DNA of 64,000 nt from Taudactylus pleione. Its lineage: Eukaryota > Chordata > Amphibia > Anura > Myobatrachidae. The notes below the pieces were generated by a model. The model worked only from the letters and a program-made list of their open reading frames with translations. It did no database searches and had not been told where the DNA came from. Location of the stretch: assembly GCA_031769625.1 (NCBI GenBank), contig JAUIMM010000171.1:2843501-2907500 (forward strand). The letters run 5' to 3'. This document shows positions 11,761-23,490 of the stretch, piece after piece (the first letter of the stretch is position 1; each line of letters begins with the position of its first letter). The position numbers were made by a program, and so were the translations under genes.

Positions 11761-12212
11761 CTGGGGCCCTATCTGTTCTGAGGTCTTCATCTTGTCCTTG
11801 CCCTGGTACAATTACACTTACGATGGCAGACCCCTCCCTTCACCAAAGGTGCATGACCTCCTGCACCCTCAGGGCTTCACCCAGCTTCAGCCCCAGGCTT
11901 CACCTGATCCACGGCAGTCGGCTTAAGCTATTTTGTGGTGGCTACCATGTTTCCAGGACTTCTGGCGTCTTCAGCAATAGCTGTCGCTCCAACTTTCCTG
12001 TCTGTGTCTTCTTTCCTTTTGCTCTGCTTCAGTCCTTCTTCCTGCTCCGCAGTCAAATTGCTGCTTGCCACCTTGCGCCAGCTAAAATAAGCCATCACCG
12101 GACTGGTAGTATCTCGCTGAGGCCACCTTGGAAACACACCATGGCGAGTCCTGATTGTCATGCACACGGTGCCTTTTTCAAAAGGCAAGTGGCAAGCCTG
12201 GTTTAGCTCAAA
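11761..12212. other. Unassigned GC-richer interval
   Basis: Open frames exist on both strands (e.g. 149 codons on plus) but resemble no protein and sit between a minisatellite and a PLE end. Treated as non-coding. Confidence 0.4.
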
Positions 12213-13082
12213 GTTAAACTATTCCAGTTTAACTTTTCATTAAGTCCCATTGGATCAATGGCCCTTAATCTCATGATCCACCTAGATTCCTTGATGAGTA
12301 ACAGTTTGGCCCGATCACCACGTCTAAGGGAGACTGGCACATGATCGATAATAAAATAGCGTAGAGACGCCAGACTGTAACCAGCCTACTTAAAATGTTT
12401 GGCGACTGGTTGATCTATTTGTCTCCCACTCAAAGCTAGTTTGATGGCCGATCTATGGGCCGCCATTCATCCGGAAAATTTCTGGATGGTCTGGCCCACA
12501 TAATGTAACCCACAGGGACAAACAATCACGTATACCACATGATCAGTGGAGCAAGTCAAAACGAATCTAATATCAAAAATCTTGTTCTCATGTGGATGTT
12601 TAAAGGGCTTACAAACTCTTAAAAAAGCACATGTGGTGCAATTACTGCATTTGTAGCAGCCTGGGAGTTTGACATAAACATTGGGAACAGGTTTACTGTC
12701 CCTCTCCATGATGTCAACCTTAACTAACCTGTCCCTGAGGTTTCTGCCTCATTTACATGCAGCAATGGGTTTTCTTCTGGAGACTGGAAGGTCCTTGTCA
12801 GAGGACACAATGGGCCAAAGGGCTTGAGTAGCCCGCCTGATAATAGGACTAGACGTGGTGAAATCTGGGATCTAGGGATCTCTAAGATTTTTGCTTTCTG
12901 TTCCTGGAGAGAAGTGGGATCATATCCTCTAGCAATAAACTTATCAATCAAAAAATCGAGCTCCGCAGGCACGTTATTGGGATCACTCGTAATCTGTGAA
13001 ACTCACATCATCTGGGAGAAGGGAAGACCCTTCTTTAGGGACTCCGGATGATGGCTGGCTGCTGACAGAAATGTGTTTCTGT
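12213..13082 (-). pseudogene. Penelope-like element copy A: RT tail plus GIY-YIG endonuclease, truncated
   Basis: The minus strand from 12709 reads the linker with paired cysteines (CYKCSNCTTCAFLRVC) followed by the GIY-YIG nuclease start VYVIVCPCGLHYVGQT, where VYV stands for GIY and YVG for YIG. The nuclease nicks target DNA for target-primed reverse transcription. Upstream, 12724-13050 holds the end of the RT region (LIDKFIARGYDPTSL), with a deletion of about 55 bp compared with copy B. It is 5'-truncated at about 13082 and broken by frameshifts. The cysteine-rich linker fits the Neptune/Poseidon branch; the branch is an inference. Confidence 0.8.
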
Positions 13083-14559
13083 ATAGACAGATAAAAGAAG
13101 ACTCTTTTTTTGGGGGGCACTCTAAATGAATATGAATTTTTAAAAATTTTACTTTTAATGGTTATAAGGTCTAAAATATTGTACACACAAGACAGACATG
13201 ACACTTAATACACACAATTGCATTAAAGTTTACAGCACTAATCAGACGGAACTGAATCTTTGATAGAGAAAGTTCGAATAGTAGATAAACACCTGAAGGC
13301 CAAGGATTGGCCAGTGCTGTACTAGGAAGAGCTAGAACTCTATTGGAGGAAATTAAATACAGTAGATGGACAATTCCACCAAGGTAAATAAACGATCTCA
13401 GGTGCTGAGATTCATGAGTAAATCTGTGTGACGGCGAATATTTCTAAGTATCAGTCCGTTTGATGCTACTATTTATATTGAACAAAGTTTGTTATACATT
13501 ATCAAAACAATCTCCTACTATGGTACATGCAGCAAAATTAGCTATAGTATTCCACTTCTTAGAGTACCATTAAATTTGCAATTTCCACCAACAATGTATC
13601 AATCATATGTATACACAGTCGGATGAGTATCTTACACCAATAGATAGGCACGGTAAAGTAGATATATATCTCATAAACAGTCAAATATGCACTTATGAAA
13701 TGAAGTTCGACTTAGATATGTTCCCAATACGTAAAATTAAAGAGATTAGACAGGCAGATATGTACATAAGGGGTTCTAATGTTAATTTCACTTCCAGGGG
13801 CGTGCAGTCACCTCCTCCTCTGAGATAAATTAAATAAGGAGCCAAATAATGGTGTTTGGATGTAATGTCACCTATAATATGAAGAGCAGGTTAATAAATC
13901 AGCAGTCTATGGGTACCATGTATACACAATCTCCAAATTGATAGAACTCAGAAGATATTGTAGTAAGTTAGTAACACTTTAGGTAAATGCTGTTGGAAAC
14001 AGCAACATTAGTTAATTAGTAAGGGGCCCAGAACCTGTCACCCCACATCTGCTGTCTCCATGTCTTGTATACGACAGAGGACATGGGATGAGAGAGTGGG
14101 ATTGGCAGCTGGCAAGAAGGAAGAAAATAGAGCACTTCTGCTGTCAGTGTGCACAAAACCTGGCTATCCTGATATCCTGAGACAATGCAGGACAGGCAGG
14201 AACGGCTGACTGATGAGAGAGTGCGAAAGTAGATATGTTGCTTATAGAGTAAAGTAATGAGGAATGTGTGATTGGGGAACTCCGAATGATCATGTGATTC
14301 CTGATTGTTAGCCACTGTATAGTGATCAAAACGATATCACTGAAAATAAGTATGTAGAGGTTACACTTGCCAGCAAAAAAAAGGAGTATATATAAGCAGG
14401 CAAATCCGAAATTGGTAATGAGAATAACTGTGCACAATCCGAGGTGCCTGCAGTGTTAATTGGCTGTGGTAGTGTGTTGATACCTACTGGCCCCTGTGTG
14501 GAAGCTGGTGGTTCTTAGTCCTGTGCAGATAAACATAGCGGCAAGGTAGTTCAGTGTGG
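13083..14559. other. Unassigned sequence between two PLE copies
   Basis: AT-rich, with no recognised coding or repeat family. It separates PLE copies A and B, which overlap in content (12812-13082 matches 14567-14880). The two are therefore separate or duplicated copies rather than one copy split by this block. Confidence 0.4.
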
Positions 14560-15366
14560 CGCCAGTGGGCCAAAGGGCTTGAGTAGCCCGTCTGATAATA
14601 GGACTAGACGTGGTGATATCGTTGGTCCAGTGGATCAAGTTTTTATGATCCCTCAATGATGGAGTTAATAACTGGGATCTAGGGATCTCTAAGATTTTTG
14701 CTTTCTTTTCCTGGAGAGACGTGAGATCATATCCTCTAGCAATAAACTTATCAATCAAAAAATCTAGCAGGCACTTTATTGGGATCACTCGTAATCTGTG
14801 AAACCCGCATCATCTGGGAGAAGGGAAGACCCTTCTTTAGGTACTCTGGATGATGGCTGGCTGCTGACAGAAATGTGTTTCTTTCAGTAACCTTTCTAAA
14901 GACCTCTGTCTTAAAGCCCTGATTAGATAATTTCACCTTCACGTCCAACAAATGGACTCAGAGTAGCTATAGTTACATGTAAATTTAATTGATGAGGCTG
15001 AATTGTTGATGTTATCACCAGTTCCTGCAAACAAGTGGCACTCCCGGCCCACAGAAGAAAAATGTCATCTATGTATCGGGAATACCACAAAATATGTTTG
15101 CTAACCTCCCCATCATTGAAAAATAATTCAAACTCTTGTTCAAACATGAATATATTAGCATACGAGGGGGCTACGGGTAAACCCATAGCACCCCCCCGCA
15201 GCTGCACAAATAACTCCCCGTCAAAAAGAAAATAATTTCTACATAAGGTCAATTCTAGAAGTTGAAGAAAAAGATTATGGTTCAACACTGAACTAGGTAG
15301 ATTAAGAGCGAGTGCTCTATTAAAATATCCGGCCCCTTTTTCTGAACGAGCGAGTGCAAATAGCAT
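14560..15366 (-). pseudogene. Penelope-like element copy B: reverse transcriptase fragment
   Basis: The open stretch 15366-14923 on minus contains RT motif B (GGAMGLPVAPSYANIFM) and motif C (YIDDIF, the metal-binding catalytic pair), followed by frameshifted segments to about 14560 that match copies A and C. The RT copies element RNA at a nicked target. The 5' part (motif A) and the GIY-YIG domain are missing. The first residues at about 15340-15366 run into sequence resembling the hairpin-chain MITE end (CCGGCTCTGAATCAGGCCC at about 15368), so the true 5' break lies near 15330-15390. Confidence 0.8.
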
Positions 15367-15589
15367 CCGGCTCTGAATCAGGCCCTCTGTTCAATCTCAC
15401 TGGCAGAATAGCTGAAAGTTGCTGATGCCTCAGGGTTAAAATGACCTCAACACCCAGTGTATCAAGCACAGATAAAAGGAGACCAAATCGTATCACTAAG
15501 TAAGTATACAGTCAGATGGTGTTGAAAAAATAGCTGAACAGGTGCCATGCAACAGGTACACTTTGCGGTATACAAAAATATAGATCCAA
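15367..15589. other. Junction with MITE terminus fragment
   Basis: Begins with CCGGCTCTGAATCAGGCCC, a right-end fragment of the hairpin-chain MITE family, without its body. The remainder is unassigned. Confidence 0.4.
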
Positions 15590-15884
15590 CAAATGCCGGA
15601 GCTTAATGAATTGCAAAAGTTTCCTCCGGTGCCCAGAGAGCAATCAATATCATATCCAAAAGAACTGGCACTCAGAGGCTGTTTAGCAGTTAAAGTATAT
15701 ATTACAGGTCAGGTCGACGTTTCAAGGCCGCAGCCCCATTATCAGGACCCCATCATAACATGTACTAACATAACACACAAAGATATCACTTACCCCCACT
15801 ATATACCCCATGCGTGATGTATTGCCAATCCTCTTCTCCATGCAGCCGCTCACTGTCCGTCGTGCAAATCCACTTCACTTCCGG
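15590..15884 (-). repeat. PLE copy C left terminal repeat (inverted)
   Basis: The reverse complement closely matches 17860-18165, so copy C is flanked by inverted terminal repeats of about 300 bp. Such pseudo-LTRs, direct or inverted, are typical of Penelope-like elements. It contains the hammerhead motif at 15712-15749. Confidence 0.75.
15712..15749 (-). ncRNA. Hammerhead ribozyme motif in PLE terminal repeat
   Basis: On the minus strand: stem I GGTC, core CTGATAA (one change from CTGATGA), stem II GGGGC-TGCG-GCCTT (two G-U pairs), core GAAAC, cleavage triplet GTC, stem I GACC. Stem III is minimal. This fits the class of short-stem-III hammerheads known from Penelope-like elements, where cleavage would separate tandem transcripts. 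Activity is not proven. Confidence 0.65.
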
Positions 15885-17508
15885 ATGCTCTGTATATCAA
15901 ATTCCCTAGAGTGCCGGTGTTGTGTACACTGCCCAAGCGCCATAAACATCCCAGTAAATCTCCCGGATGCCCTATTGTGTCGGCAAGAGACTCTTTTTTG
16001 CAATCAGCTATTAGATTGTATTTTACAACCTTTGAGCCAGGAGCAACAGACTTTTCTTAAGGATACTTCCAGCTTCTTGCAGAAATTGTCTAATTTTCAG
16101 GAGGTTCCATCTAATACCCTGATAGTGTGTTTGGATGTGTGTAGTCTGTACACTTCCATACCACACCACGAGGGGTTATGAGCCATGAAAAAATTCTTGG
16201 AAGTTAATCTACCTAGTTCAGTGTTTGATCATAATCTTTTTCTTCAACTTCTAGAATTGACCTTATGTAGAAATGATTTTCTTTTTGACGGGGAGTTTTT
16301 CTGTGCAGCTGTTGGGGGGGGGGTGCTATGTTTTGCCCTTAGCCATCTCGTATGCTAATGTGTTCATGTTTGAACAAGAGTTTGAATTATATTTCAATGA
16401 TGGGGAGGTTAGCAAACACATTTTTGGTACTCCCGATATATAAATGACATTTTTCTTCTGTGGACCGGGAGTGCCACTTGTTTGCAGGAACTGGTTGATG
16501 ACATCAACAATTCAGCCTCATCTATTAAATTTACTTGAAACTATAGCTACTCTGAGGTCAATTTCTTGGATGTGACGGTGAAATTTTCTAATCAGGGCTT
16601 TAAGACAGAAGTCTTTAGAAAGGTTACTGATAGAAACACATTTCTGTCAGCCATCATCCGGAGTCCCTAAAAAAGGGTCTTCCCTTCTCCCAGATGATGC
16701 TGGTTTCACGGATTACGAGTGATCCCAATAAAGTGCCTGCTAGATTTTTTGATTGATAAGTTTATTGCTAGAGGATATGATCCCACTTCTCTCCAGGAAC
16801 AGAAAGCAAAAATCTTAGAGATCCCTAGATCCTAGTTATTAACTCCATCGTTGATGGATCATAAAAACTTGATCCACTGGACCAACGATATCACCACATC
16901 TAGTCCTATTATCAGACGGGCTACTCAAGCCCATTGTGTCCTCTGATAAGGACCTTCCATTCTCCAGAAGTAGACCCACTGCTGCATTTAAACAAGGCAG
17001 AAGCCTCAGGGACAGGTTAGTTAAGGCTGACATCATGGGGAGGGACAGTAAACCTGTCCCTAATGTTTATGTCAACCCCCCAGGCTGCTACAAATGCAGT
17101 AATTGCACCACATGTGCTTTTTTAAGAGTTTGTAAGTCCTTTAAACATCCAAATGAGAACAAGATTTTTGATATTAGATTTGTTTTGACTTGCTCCACTG
17201 ATCATGTGGTATACGTGATTGTTTGTCCCTGTGGGTTACATTATGTGGGCCAGACCATCCGGAAATTTTCCGAAAGAATGGCGGCCCATAGATCGGCCAT
17301 CAAACTAGCTTTGAGTGGGAGACAAATAGATCAACCAGTTGCCACACATTTTAAGGAGGCTGATCACCGTCTGGCGTCTCTACCCTATTTTATTATCAAT
17401 CATGTGCCAGTCTCCCTTAGACGTGGTGATCGGGCCAAACTGTTACTCATCAAGGAATCTAGGTGGATCATGAGATTACGGACCATTGATCCAATGAGAC
17501 TTAATTAA
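15885..17508 (+). pseudogene. Penelope-like element copy C: RT plus GIY-YIG endonuclease, frameshifted
   Basis: The plus strand reads, in order, the N-terminal LPKRHKHP-type region (about 15930), RT motif A with LIVCLDVCSLYTSIPH (about 16120-16170), the motif B/C region (about 16310-16460, now frameshifted, with a run of nine G's near 16313 as one cause), the thumb/linker, and an open 190-codon stretch 16936-17508. That stretch holds the cysteine linker and an apparently complete GIY-YIG domain: VYVIVCPCGLHYVGQT, the R/H-containing ERMAAHRSAI helix and a downstream LLIKESRWI. The nuclease part looks undamaged, while the RT has several frameshifts and stops, so the element cannot move by itself. 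Non-coding sequence follows to the right terminal repeat. Confidence 0.85.
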
Positions 17509-17859
17509 AAGTTAAACTGGAATAGTTTCATGTAAATTAGTACCCCGTGGGTATATGTGAGATGTTGTCATATTGCTTGGGTGAGACTGCAACATTGTTT
17601 ATTTTGGTTGCATATTTATTCAGTTCCACAATATTCAGGATATAATATCTAATGTCTAGTATTTAGATTTTTCTATGTAGCATTTATGTTTATAATTCAT
17701 GTACATTTTTTTTTTATCTCTGTGTGTATTTTTTTATTCCCCTACGTATAGGTCCTCCTGTGGTTGGAGCGCAATCTAATGGCTTCCGTGGAACGCAGCA
17801 ATCGGGACCCATGGAATGCAAACCGCCTGGGCACCATGGCAACGAGCCCTGCAACACCT
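17509..17859 (+). other. PLE copy C 3' untranslated region
   Basis: AT-rich non-coding sequence between the stop codon (TAA, 17506-17508) and the right terminal repeat. It contains CACCATGGCAACGAGCC near 17833, a phrase also seen in a tandem array at 28190-28385. Confidence 0.5.
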
Positions 17860-18165
17860 GGAAGTGGAGTGGATTTGCACAACGGACAGTGAGCGGCTGT
17901 ACGGAGAAGAGGATTGGCAATACATCACGCAGGGGGTATATAGTGGGGGTAAGTGATATCTTTGTTTGTTATGTTTTTTCATGTTATGATGGGGTCCTCA
18001 TGATGGGGCTGTGGCCTTGAAACGTCGACCTGACCTGTAATATATACTTTAACTGCTAAACAGCCTCTGAGTGCCAGTTCTTTTGGATATGGTATTGATT
18101 ACTCTCAGGGCACCGGAGGAAACTTTTGCAATTCATTGAGTGTCGGCAGTTGTTGGATCTCTATA
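17860..18165 (+). repeat. PLE copy C right terminal repeat
   Basis: Matches the reverse complement of 15590-15884 from GGAAGTGGAGTGGATTTGCA through GTTGGATCT. The Tc1 element starts about 30 bp downstream. Confidence 0.75.
17993..18030 (+). ncRNA. Hammerhead-like motif in PLE right terminal repeat
   Basis: Plus strand: GGTC stem I, core CTCATGA (a G-to-C change from CTGATGA), stem II GGGGC/GCCTT, then GAAAC, GTC, GACC. The G-to-C change hits an invariant core base, so this copy is probably inactive, unlike its inverted partner. Confidence 0.6.
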
Positions 18166-18194
18166 TTTATATATATTCTATTTTTTTATATTTA

Positions 18195-19793
18195 CAGTGC
18201 ATCCGGAAAGTATTCACAAAGCTTCACTTTTTCCACATTTTGTTATGTTATAGCCTTATTCCAAAATTCAATAAATTAATTTTTGTCCTCAAAAATTCTA
18301 CACACAATACCTCATAATGACAACGTGTAAAAAGTTTTTTAGCGATTTTTGCAAATTTAATAATATAAAAAAAACCTAAGAAATAACATGTACGTAAGTA
18401 TTCACAACCTTTGCTCAATACTTTGATGATGCAGCTTTGGCAGCACTTACAGCCTCAAGTCTTTTTGAATATGATGCCACTAGCTTGGCACACGTATCTT
18501 TGGGCAATTTCGCCCATTCCTCTTTGCAGCACCTCTCGGCTCCATCAGGTTGGATGGGAAGCGTCGGTGCACAGCCATTTTCAGATCTCTCCAGAGATGT
18601 TCAATTGGAATCAAGTCTGGGCTCTGGCTGGGCCACTCAAGGACATTCACAGAGTTGTCCTGAAGCCACTCCTTTGATATCTTGGCTGTGTGCTTAGGGT
18701 TGTTTTCCTGCTGAAAGATGAACCGTCACCCCAGTCTGAGGTCAAGAGCGCTCTGGAGCAGGTTTTCATCCAGGATGTCTCTGTACATTGCTGCATTCAT
18801 TTTTCCCTCTACCCTGACTAGTCTCCCAGTTCCTGCCGCTGAAAAACATCCCCACAGCATGAATCTGCTACCACCATGCTTCACTGTAGGGATGGTATTG
18901 GCCTGGTAATGAGCGATGCCTGGTTTCCTCCAAACATAACGCCTGGCATTCACACCAAAGAGTTCAATCTTTGTCTCTCATGGTCTGAGAGTCCTTCAGG
19001 TGCATTTTGGCAAACTCCAGGTGGGCTGCCATGTGCTTTTTACTAAGGAGTGGCTTCAGTCTGGCCACTCTACCATACAGGCCTGATTGGTAAATTGCTG
19101 CAGAGATGGTTGTCCTTCTGGAAGGTTCTCCTCCACAGAGGAATTTTGTAGCTCTGACAGAGTGACCATCAGGTTATTGGTCACTTCCATGACTAGGGGC
19201 CCTTCTCCCACGATTGCTCAGTTTAGAAGGCCGGCCAACTCTAGGAAGAGTCCTGGTGGTTCCGAACTTCTTCCATTTATGGATGATGGAGGCCACTTGC
19301 GTCATTGGAACCTTCAAAGCAGCAGATATTTTTGTGTACCCTTCCCCAGATTTGTGCCTTGAGACAATCCGGTCTCGGAGGTCTACAGACAATTCCTTGG
19401 ACTTCATGCTTGGTTTGTGCCCTGACATGCATTGGCAAGTGTGGGACCTTATATAGACAGGTGTATGCCTTTCGAAATCACGTCCAATTAACTGAATTTT
19501 CCACAGGTGGCCTCTAATTAAGCTGTAGGAACATCTTAAGGATGATCAGTGGAAACAGGATGCACCTGAGCTCAATTTTCAGCTTCATGGCAAAGGTTGT
19601 GAATACTTATGTACAAGTGATTTCTTAGTGTTTTTTTTTAAATTCAATCTGCAAACTTTTTACACTTGTCATTATGGGGTATTGTGTGTTGAAGTTTGAG
19701 GACAAAAATGAATTTATTCCATTTTGGAATAAGGTTGTAACATAACAAAATGTGGAAAAAGAGAATCGTTGTGAATACTCTCCGTATGCACTG
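18195..19793. mobile_element. Tc1/mariner transposon, near full length
   Basis: A 1599-bp element bounded by CAGTGCATCCGGAAAGTATTC and its inverted partner ending GAATACTCTCCGTATGCACTG, flanked by TA on both sides (18193-18194, 19794-19795). Size, termini and TA target match vertebrate Tc1-like elements. It sits just after the PLE right terminal repeat, so it inserted after the PLE. Confidence 0.92.
18415..19428 (-). pseudogene. Tc1-like transposase, broken
   Basis: A DDE transposase catalysing cut-and-paste at TA sites. The N-terminal start MSGHKPSMKSKELSVDL with the paired-type helix-turn-helix (KISAALKVPMTQVASIIHKW) is open for 84 codons from 19428, then frameshifts occur. The middle ([16 protein letters not shown], then [20 protein letters not shown]) is open at 18953-18726. 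The block near 18690 reads ENNPKHTAK where active relatives have an aspartate in place of the first N. The last catalytic block LIPIEHLW (near 18610) keeps its glutamate. With frameshifts and a missing catalytic residue it is not functional. Confidence 0.9.
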
Positions 19794-19795
19794 TA

Positions 19796-20282
19796 TTTTT
19801 TATAGCAATTTATCAATATGGAGATATAAAGGTTTTTGTTGATGACACTTTGTTATGTTGAATGTCTTTGATTATTAAGTTTATCAGTTCATTTTCTACA
19901 CCTATGATTAGCAAATTATATATTTGTTCATATTTATTTTATTAATATAATATTTATTGATTTTATTCACTCATGTGTCTTAAAGGCATTAGTATTTTAA
20001 TGATAACGTTGGTCATGCTATTTTTGGAATAGGTCTACATTTCTACTAATCTGTCAGCTCTATAACATAGTTTTCTTTTTTATTTATACTTAGATTGTTT
20101 TGAATTGTAGGGCACAGCAGACACAGTAGAAAAGTATTGGATAACCTCGTGTTTCCTCCTAACAGCAGTTATGATAACATATCTTTTTTAAATAGATATT
20201 TTTTAAATAGGAATTTAATTGGTTGGACAAAGCAACATGGACCTCTTTGAATGTTTATATACTATGTTCAACACACTGATGA

Positions 20283-20335
<53 letters not shown>

Positions 20336-20381
20336 GCCATAATTTTTTTATAAGTTTCCTGGTTAATAAAGAAGTGAAGTG
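19796..20381. other. Unassigned AT-rich interval with (TA)n
   Basis: No gene. A (TA)n tract lies at about 20283-20331. The beginning resumes the sequence interrupted by the Tc1 insertion. Confidence 0.5.
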
Positions 20382-20384
20382 TTA

Positions 20385-20729
20385 AGATGCATACACACGT
20401 AGTGATTTTTAGAATGATTTGTTGATAACGATGTCGTTATCATTAAATCGTTCAAAAAAGTGATTCAGTTTTTGAGTTATAACGATGAACGATAATCACA
20501 AATGCGCACTCCCGTTTGTAGTTTGTAGTTATCGTTCATCGTCCATTTCATACTGTCCAACATGACGATTTTCATTAAGGGAAGGAACATTATTCGTTCA
20601 TCATTCAAAAAATCGTTCATTACACTTCAAAAAATAGTTCACTTTTTTAAGGGAAAATCTCAAAGAAATTCTGACAGAAAATCTGATAGAAAATCGTTGG
20701 TTACAAAATAGTTACGTGTGTATGCAACT
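20385..20729. mobile_element. MITE with TTA target duplication
   Basis: Termini AGATGCATACACACGTA and TACGTGTGTATGCAACT are inverted with one mismatch in the first 17 bases, and are flanked by TTA (20382-20384 and 20730-20732). The 345-bp body is rich in ATCGTT/AACGAT motifs on both strands. TTA duplication suggests PIF/Harbinger. Confidence 0.75.
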
Positions 20730-20732
20730 TTA

Positions 20733-21794
20733 TTCTATATTTATTTGATATTGTATTTATGCAATATATTGGATGCATTATGACTTGATTATATATTCTG
20801 TATAAACGTTTCTCATCAGGTTCAGGAAATGTGTGATTTTAATTCAAACACAAAAAGATGGTCCTTATAGCACTCATTAGAGACTGCCAAGCTCTAATAT
20901 TTTGGACTTAGACACGTAATCTGATTTTCTACTTGACATCATCACATTGTAATCGATGGAAAACTCATTTGGTTTTGACGTGGGAATTTTTCCGAGCTGG
21001 GAAAAAATTCTAAACTAGTAAAGACGACAGAAGGGGCTGGTCTTTTTCTCAACACTACTGTCCAGCTCGATCTCCTCTAGTTTCAAACAATTTGACAGCT
21101 TGTAATGGCTTTCCATTATTTTATAAATCACTTAATGGTGTCCAGATTCAACTGCTACATTAGACAAATAAGCTTAATTGTCATTCAATTGTTGAAATAA
21201 TCACATGCCAAGACCTTAGTGACTTATTGCATTCTATGGAAAGCAATAAAGTACATTTGTTTACACAAAATTAAAAGTGTCTGTTTTCCAAGAAAAAACT
21301 TGCATGTGATTATTTTATTATTGAAACATTACCAGTACTGTATACACATATTTCTGGACTAGAGAGATTACAACAAGTACAGTCACAGTGGCGTAAGTTC
21401 ATCCCAGATGCCAAGAGGCAAGTTATAATTTGGTGCGCCCCTGTCACAGCCGCTGACACTAATGTAGCATTTCGCATGCAGATACACTTGCAGTAGCACA
21501 CAGAATATAGGCATGCTGCTTATCATTTTAATTAGCAGAAGCTGCTTGTGCTTCCTAATAGCATCGCTGTGCGAATAAGACACATTTGAAGGGAAAAATT
21601 GTCACGAATGGATGCTCGGCGCTAACGAGTCACTCTGCGCTCACGTGTTATGTGTTACACGGAGGATAGATGTATGTGGATACATCTGTATGCATTAGTC
21701 ACAGATAAGATAGTGACCTATATGGTGCAATTAGGATGAGGCTCAGACTCCTCCTGATGGGGGGAAAACCACCTAATGTGGTGGCTTTGAGGAC
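20733..21794. other. Unassigned interval
   Basis: No gene recognised. CAGTGGCGTAAGTTCATCCC near 21385 resembles an hAT-type MITE terminus but its partner was not found. Confidence 0.35.
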
Positions 21795-21797
21795 TGA

Positions 21798-22302
21798 GGG
21801 CCTGATTCAGAGCCGGACGCTCTGACAAGAGCGCTCGCTCTGAATCAGGGCCGTCCTACCTATTATTGGAGCGGCCTCCTGGCCGCTCGCATAGCTGTGG
21901 GTGACCACCCACAGTTTATGCGAGCAGCCAAAAAGATGACCGCGATGGTCAAGATTATCGCGACCATCAGGCTTACGACGAGACTCTATCAAAGCCAAAA
22001 GCACTCCCACTGACATCACTAGTGATGTCAGTGGGGCTGGCCCTAGACGGTAGGCGTTCCCATGGGAACGCCTCCGTCTGGGCAGCAACGCCCCCGGCAC
22101 ACCCACCAAAGGGGACGTGCTGTCACTCACCATCGACAGCACGCCCCCTGTGGTGCGAGACCCATAGCGATGGCTTGGCCGTCGCTATTCGGGTCTCGCG
22201 CATGCACACGATGGAGCTCCCTCCGTCGTGCGCATGCGCACTAGGGCAACATCGACCCGCTTGCGAGCGCTCAGCGCTCGCGAGTGGGTCTGAATCAGGC
22301 CC
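21798..22302. mobile_element. Hairpin-chain MITE, copy 2
   Basis: 505 bp, termini GGGCCTGATTCAGAGC and CTGAATCAGGCCC, 3-bp duplication TGA (21795-21797, 22303-22305). Reverse orientation relative to copy 1. It contains the same series of hairpins, with part of the ACCCTACCA...GGGTCTCG hairpin deleted. Confidence 0.85.
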
Positions 22303-22552
22303 TGAGTTTAAGTCAAGATACTGTAAGACTGCCACTGTGGTGGGACTACAAATTGCAAAATGCCCAGTCTACTGCCGTCTGCATCACATGTTGGGAAGTT
22401 GCTCCACCAAAGATTTGCTAGTGCTAGACTCAGTTGCTAGTGCCCCCGCCTCCCATGCCCTCTTACCCGTAGCTCCGTTCGATGCATCCTTGTTTTCATC
22501 CAACTCCTGGAAGCAGATCTGCAGCCATGCTTATTTTCGGGGCGGCCACTCA
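22303..22552. other. Unassigned interval
   Basis: No supported feature. Confidence 0.4.
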
Positions 22553-22870
22553 GGACTGCTGCACGGGTCTGTGACTAGGGCTGCCATCAGGGAGTAGTGG
22601 GATGGAGAGTTGTGGGTGTGGGGGGCACCGGGACTGCTGCAGAGATCCACGGATAGGGCAGTCCCCAGGGAAAAGTGGAATGGGGAGTTGTTGGTAAGGG
22701 GATTGTGCCGGGACTGCTGCATGGGTCCAAGCGGCTAGGGCTGTTGCCAGGGAGGAGTGGGATGCAGAGTTGTGGGTGTAAGGGGTACCAGGACTGCTGC
22801 ACGGGTTTGATCGGCTAGGGCTGCCACCAGGGAGGAGTGGGACCGGGAGTTGTGGGTGAGGGGGGCACCG
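22553..22870. repeat. 78-80 bp minisatellite, four units
   Basis: GGACTGCTGC recurs at 22553, 22631, 22711 and 22791, each followed by GGGTCxxxxCGGCTAGGGCTG and GTTGTGGGTG. G-rich strand is plus. Confidence 0.88.
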
Positions 22871-23490
22871 GACGTGTCACACTGTCATAAGAAGCTGCTG
22901 AGGAGCAGCAACACCATTGAGTAGGGACAGGCTACAGATAGACGGAGGTGGCAACTGATGGTCTGACACATAACTCTCCACTAGTGTATGGTGGCTTATC
23001 AGGTGCGGGGAAGAGGTGCCATGTATTGTGCGGCTGTGATGGTACACTTCAGGTACATAGTTACAGCCCTAAGTTGTGTGAATATATTGTGGGCAATGGA
23101 GGAGGTGCCCCTTCAGTGCTGGCGTCTCCCATAGTTCTGCCCCTGTACAGTCATGATTCCTTTCTTAGAGAAGTAGTCCCAAGTACTTGTCGCATCTGTA
23201 TAAAACATAATTTACATAAAATGGGACTGTGGAAAAATTATCAGTCCATGCAATCTCCCCATTTTAATGCCTTCATGATCTGGGGCTAGTGTGTGAGCAT
23301 TTCAGGGTCAGCATTTGCCAATGTACATTTTATGTTACAAGAAGCAGGGACCAATCAGATTGTATGTTATGTTTTTATGTTAAAGTGGTATTTGATGACT
23401 TGGTACAGTATGCTTTTAGTGTTCTTCCATTAAGCAATCAACAGTAATGTAATGTTACCCTTTAACTGGCCTCCAATCTACTATCATATT
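22871..23490. other. Unassigned interval
   Basis: An open frame of 113 codons at 22948-23289 has no recognisable similarity. Nothing else supported. Confidence 0.35.

Noticed and set aside
11757..12206. 149-codon open frame as a host gene
   Set aside because: It overlaps the end of a minisatellite, has no recognisable domain, and an equally open frame exists on the opposite strand.
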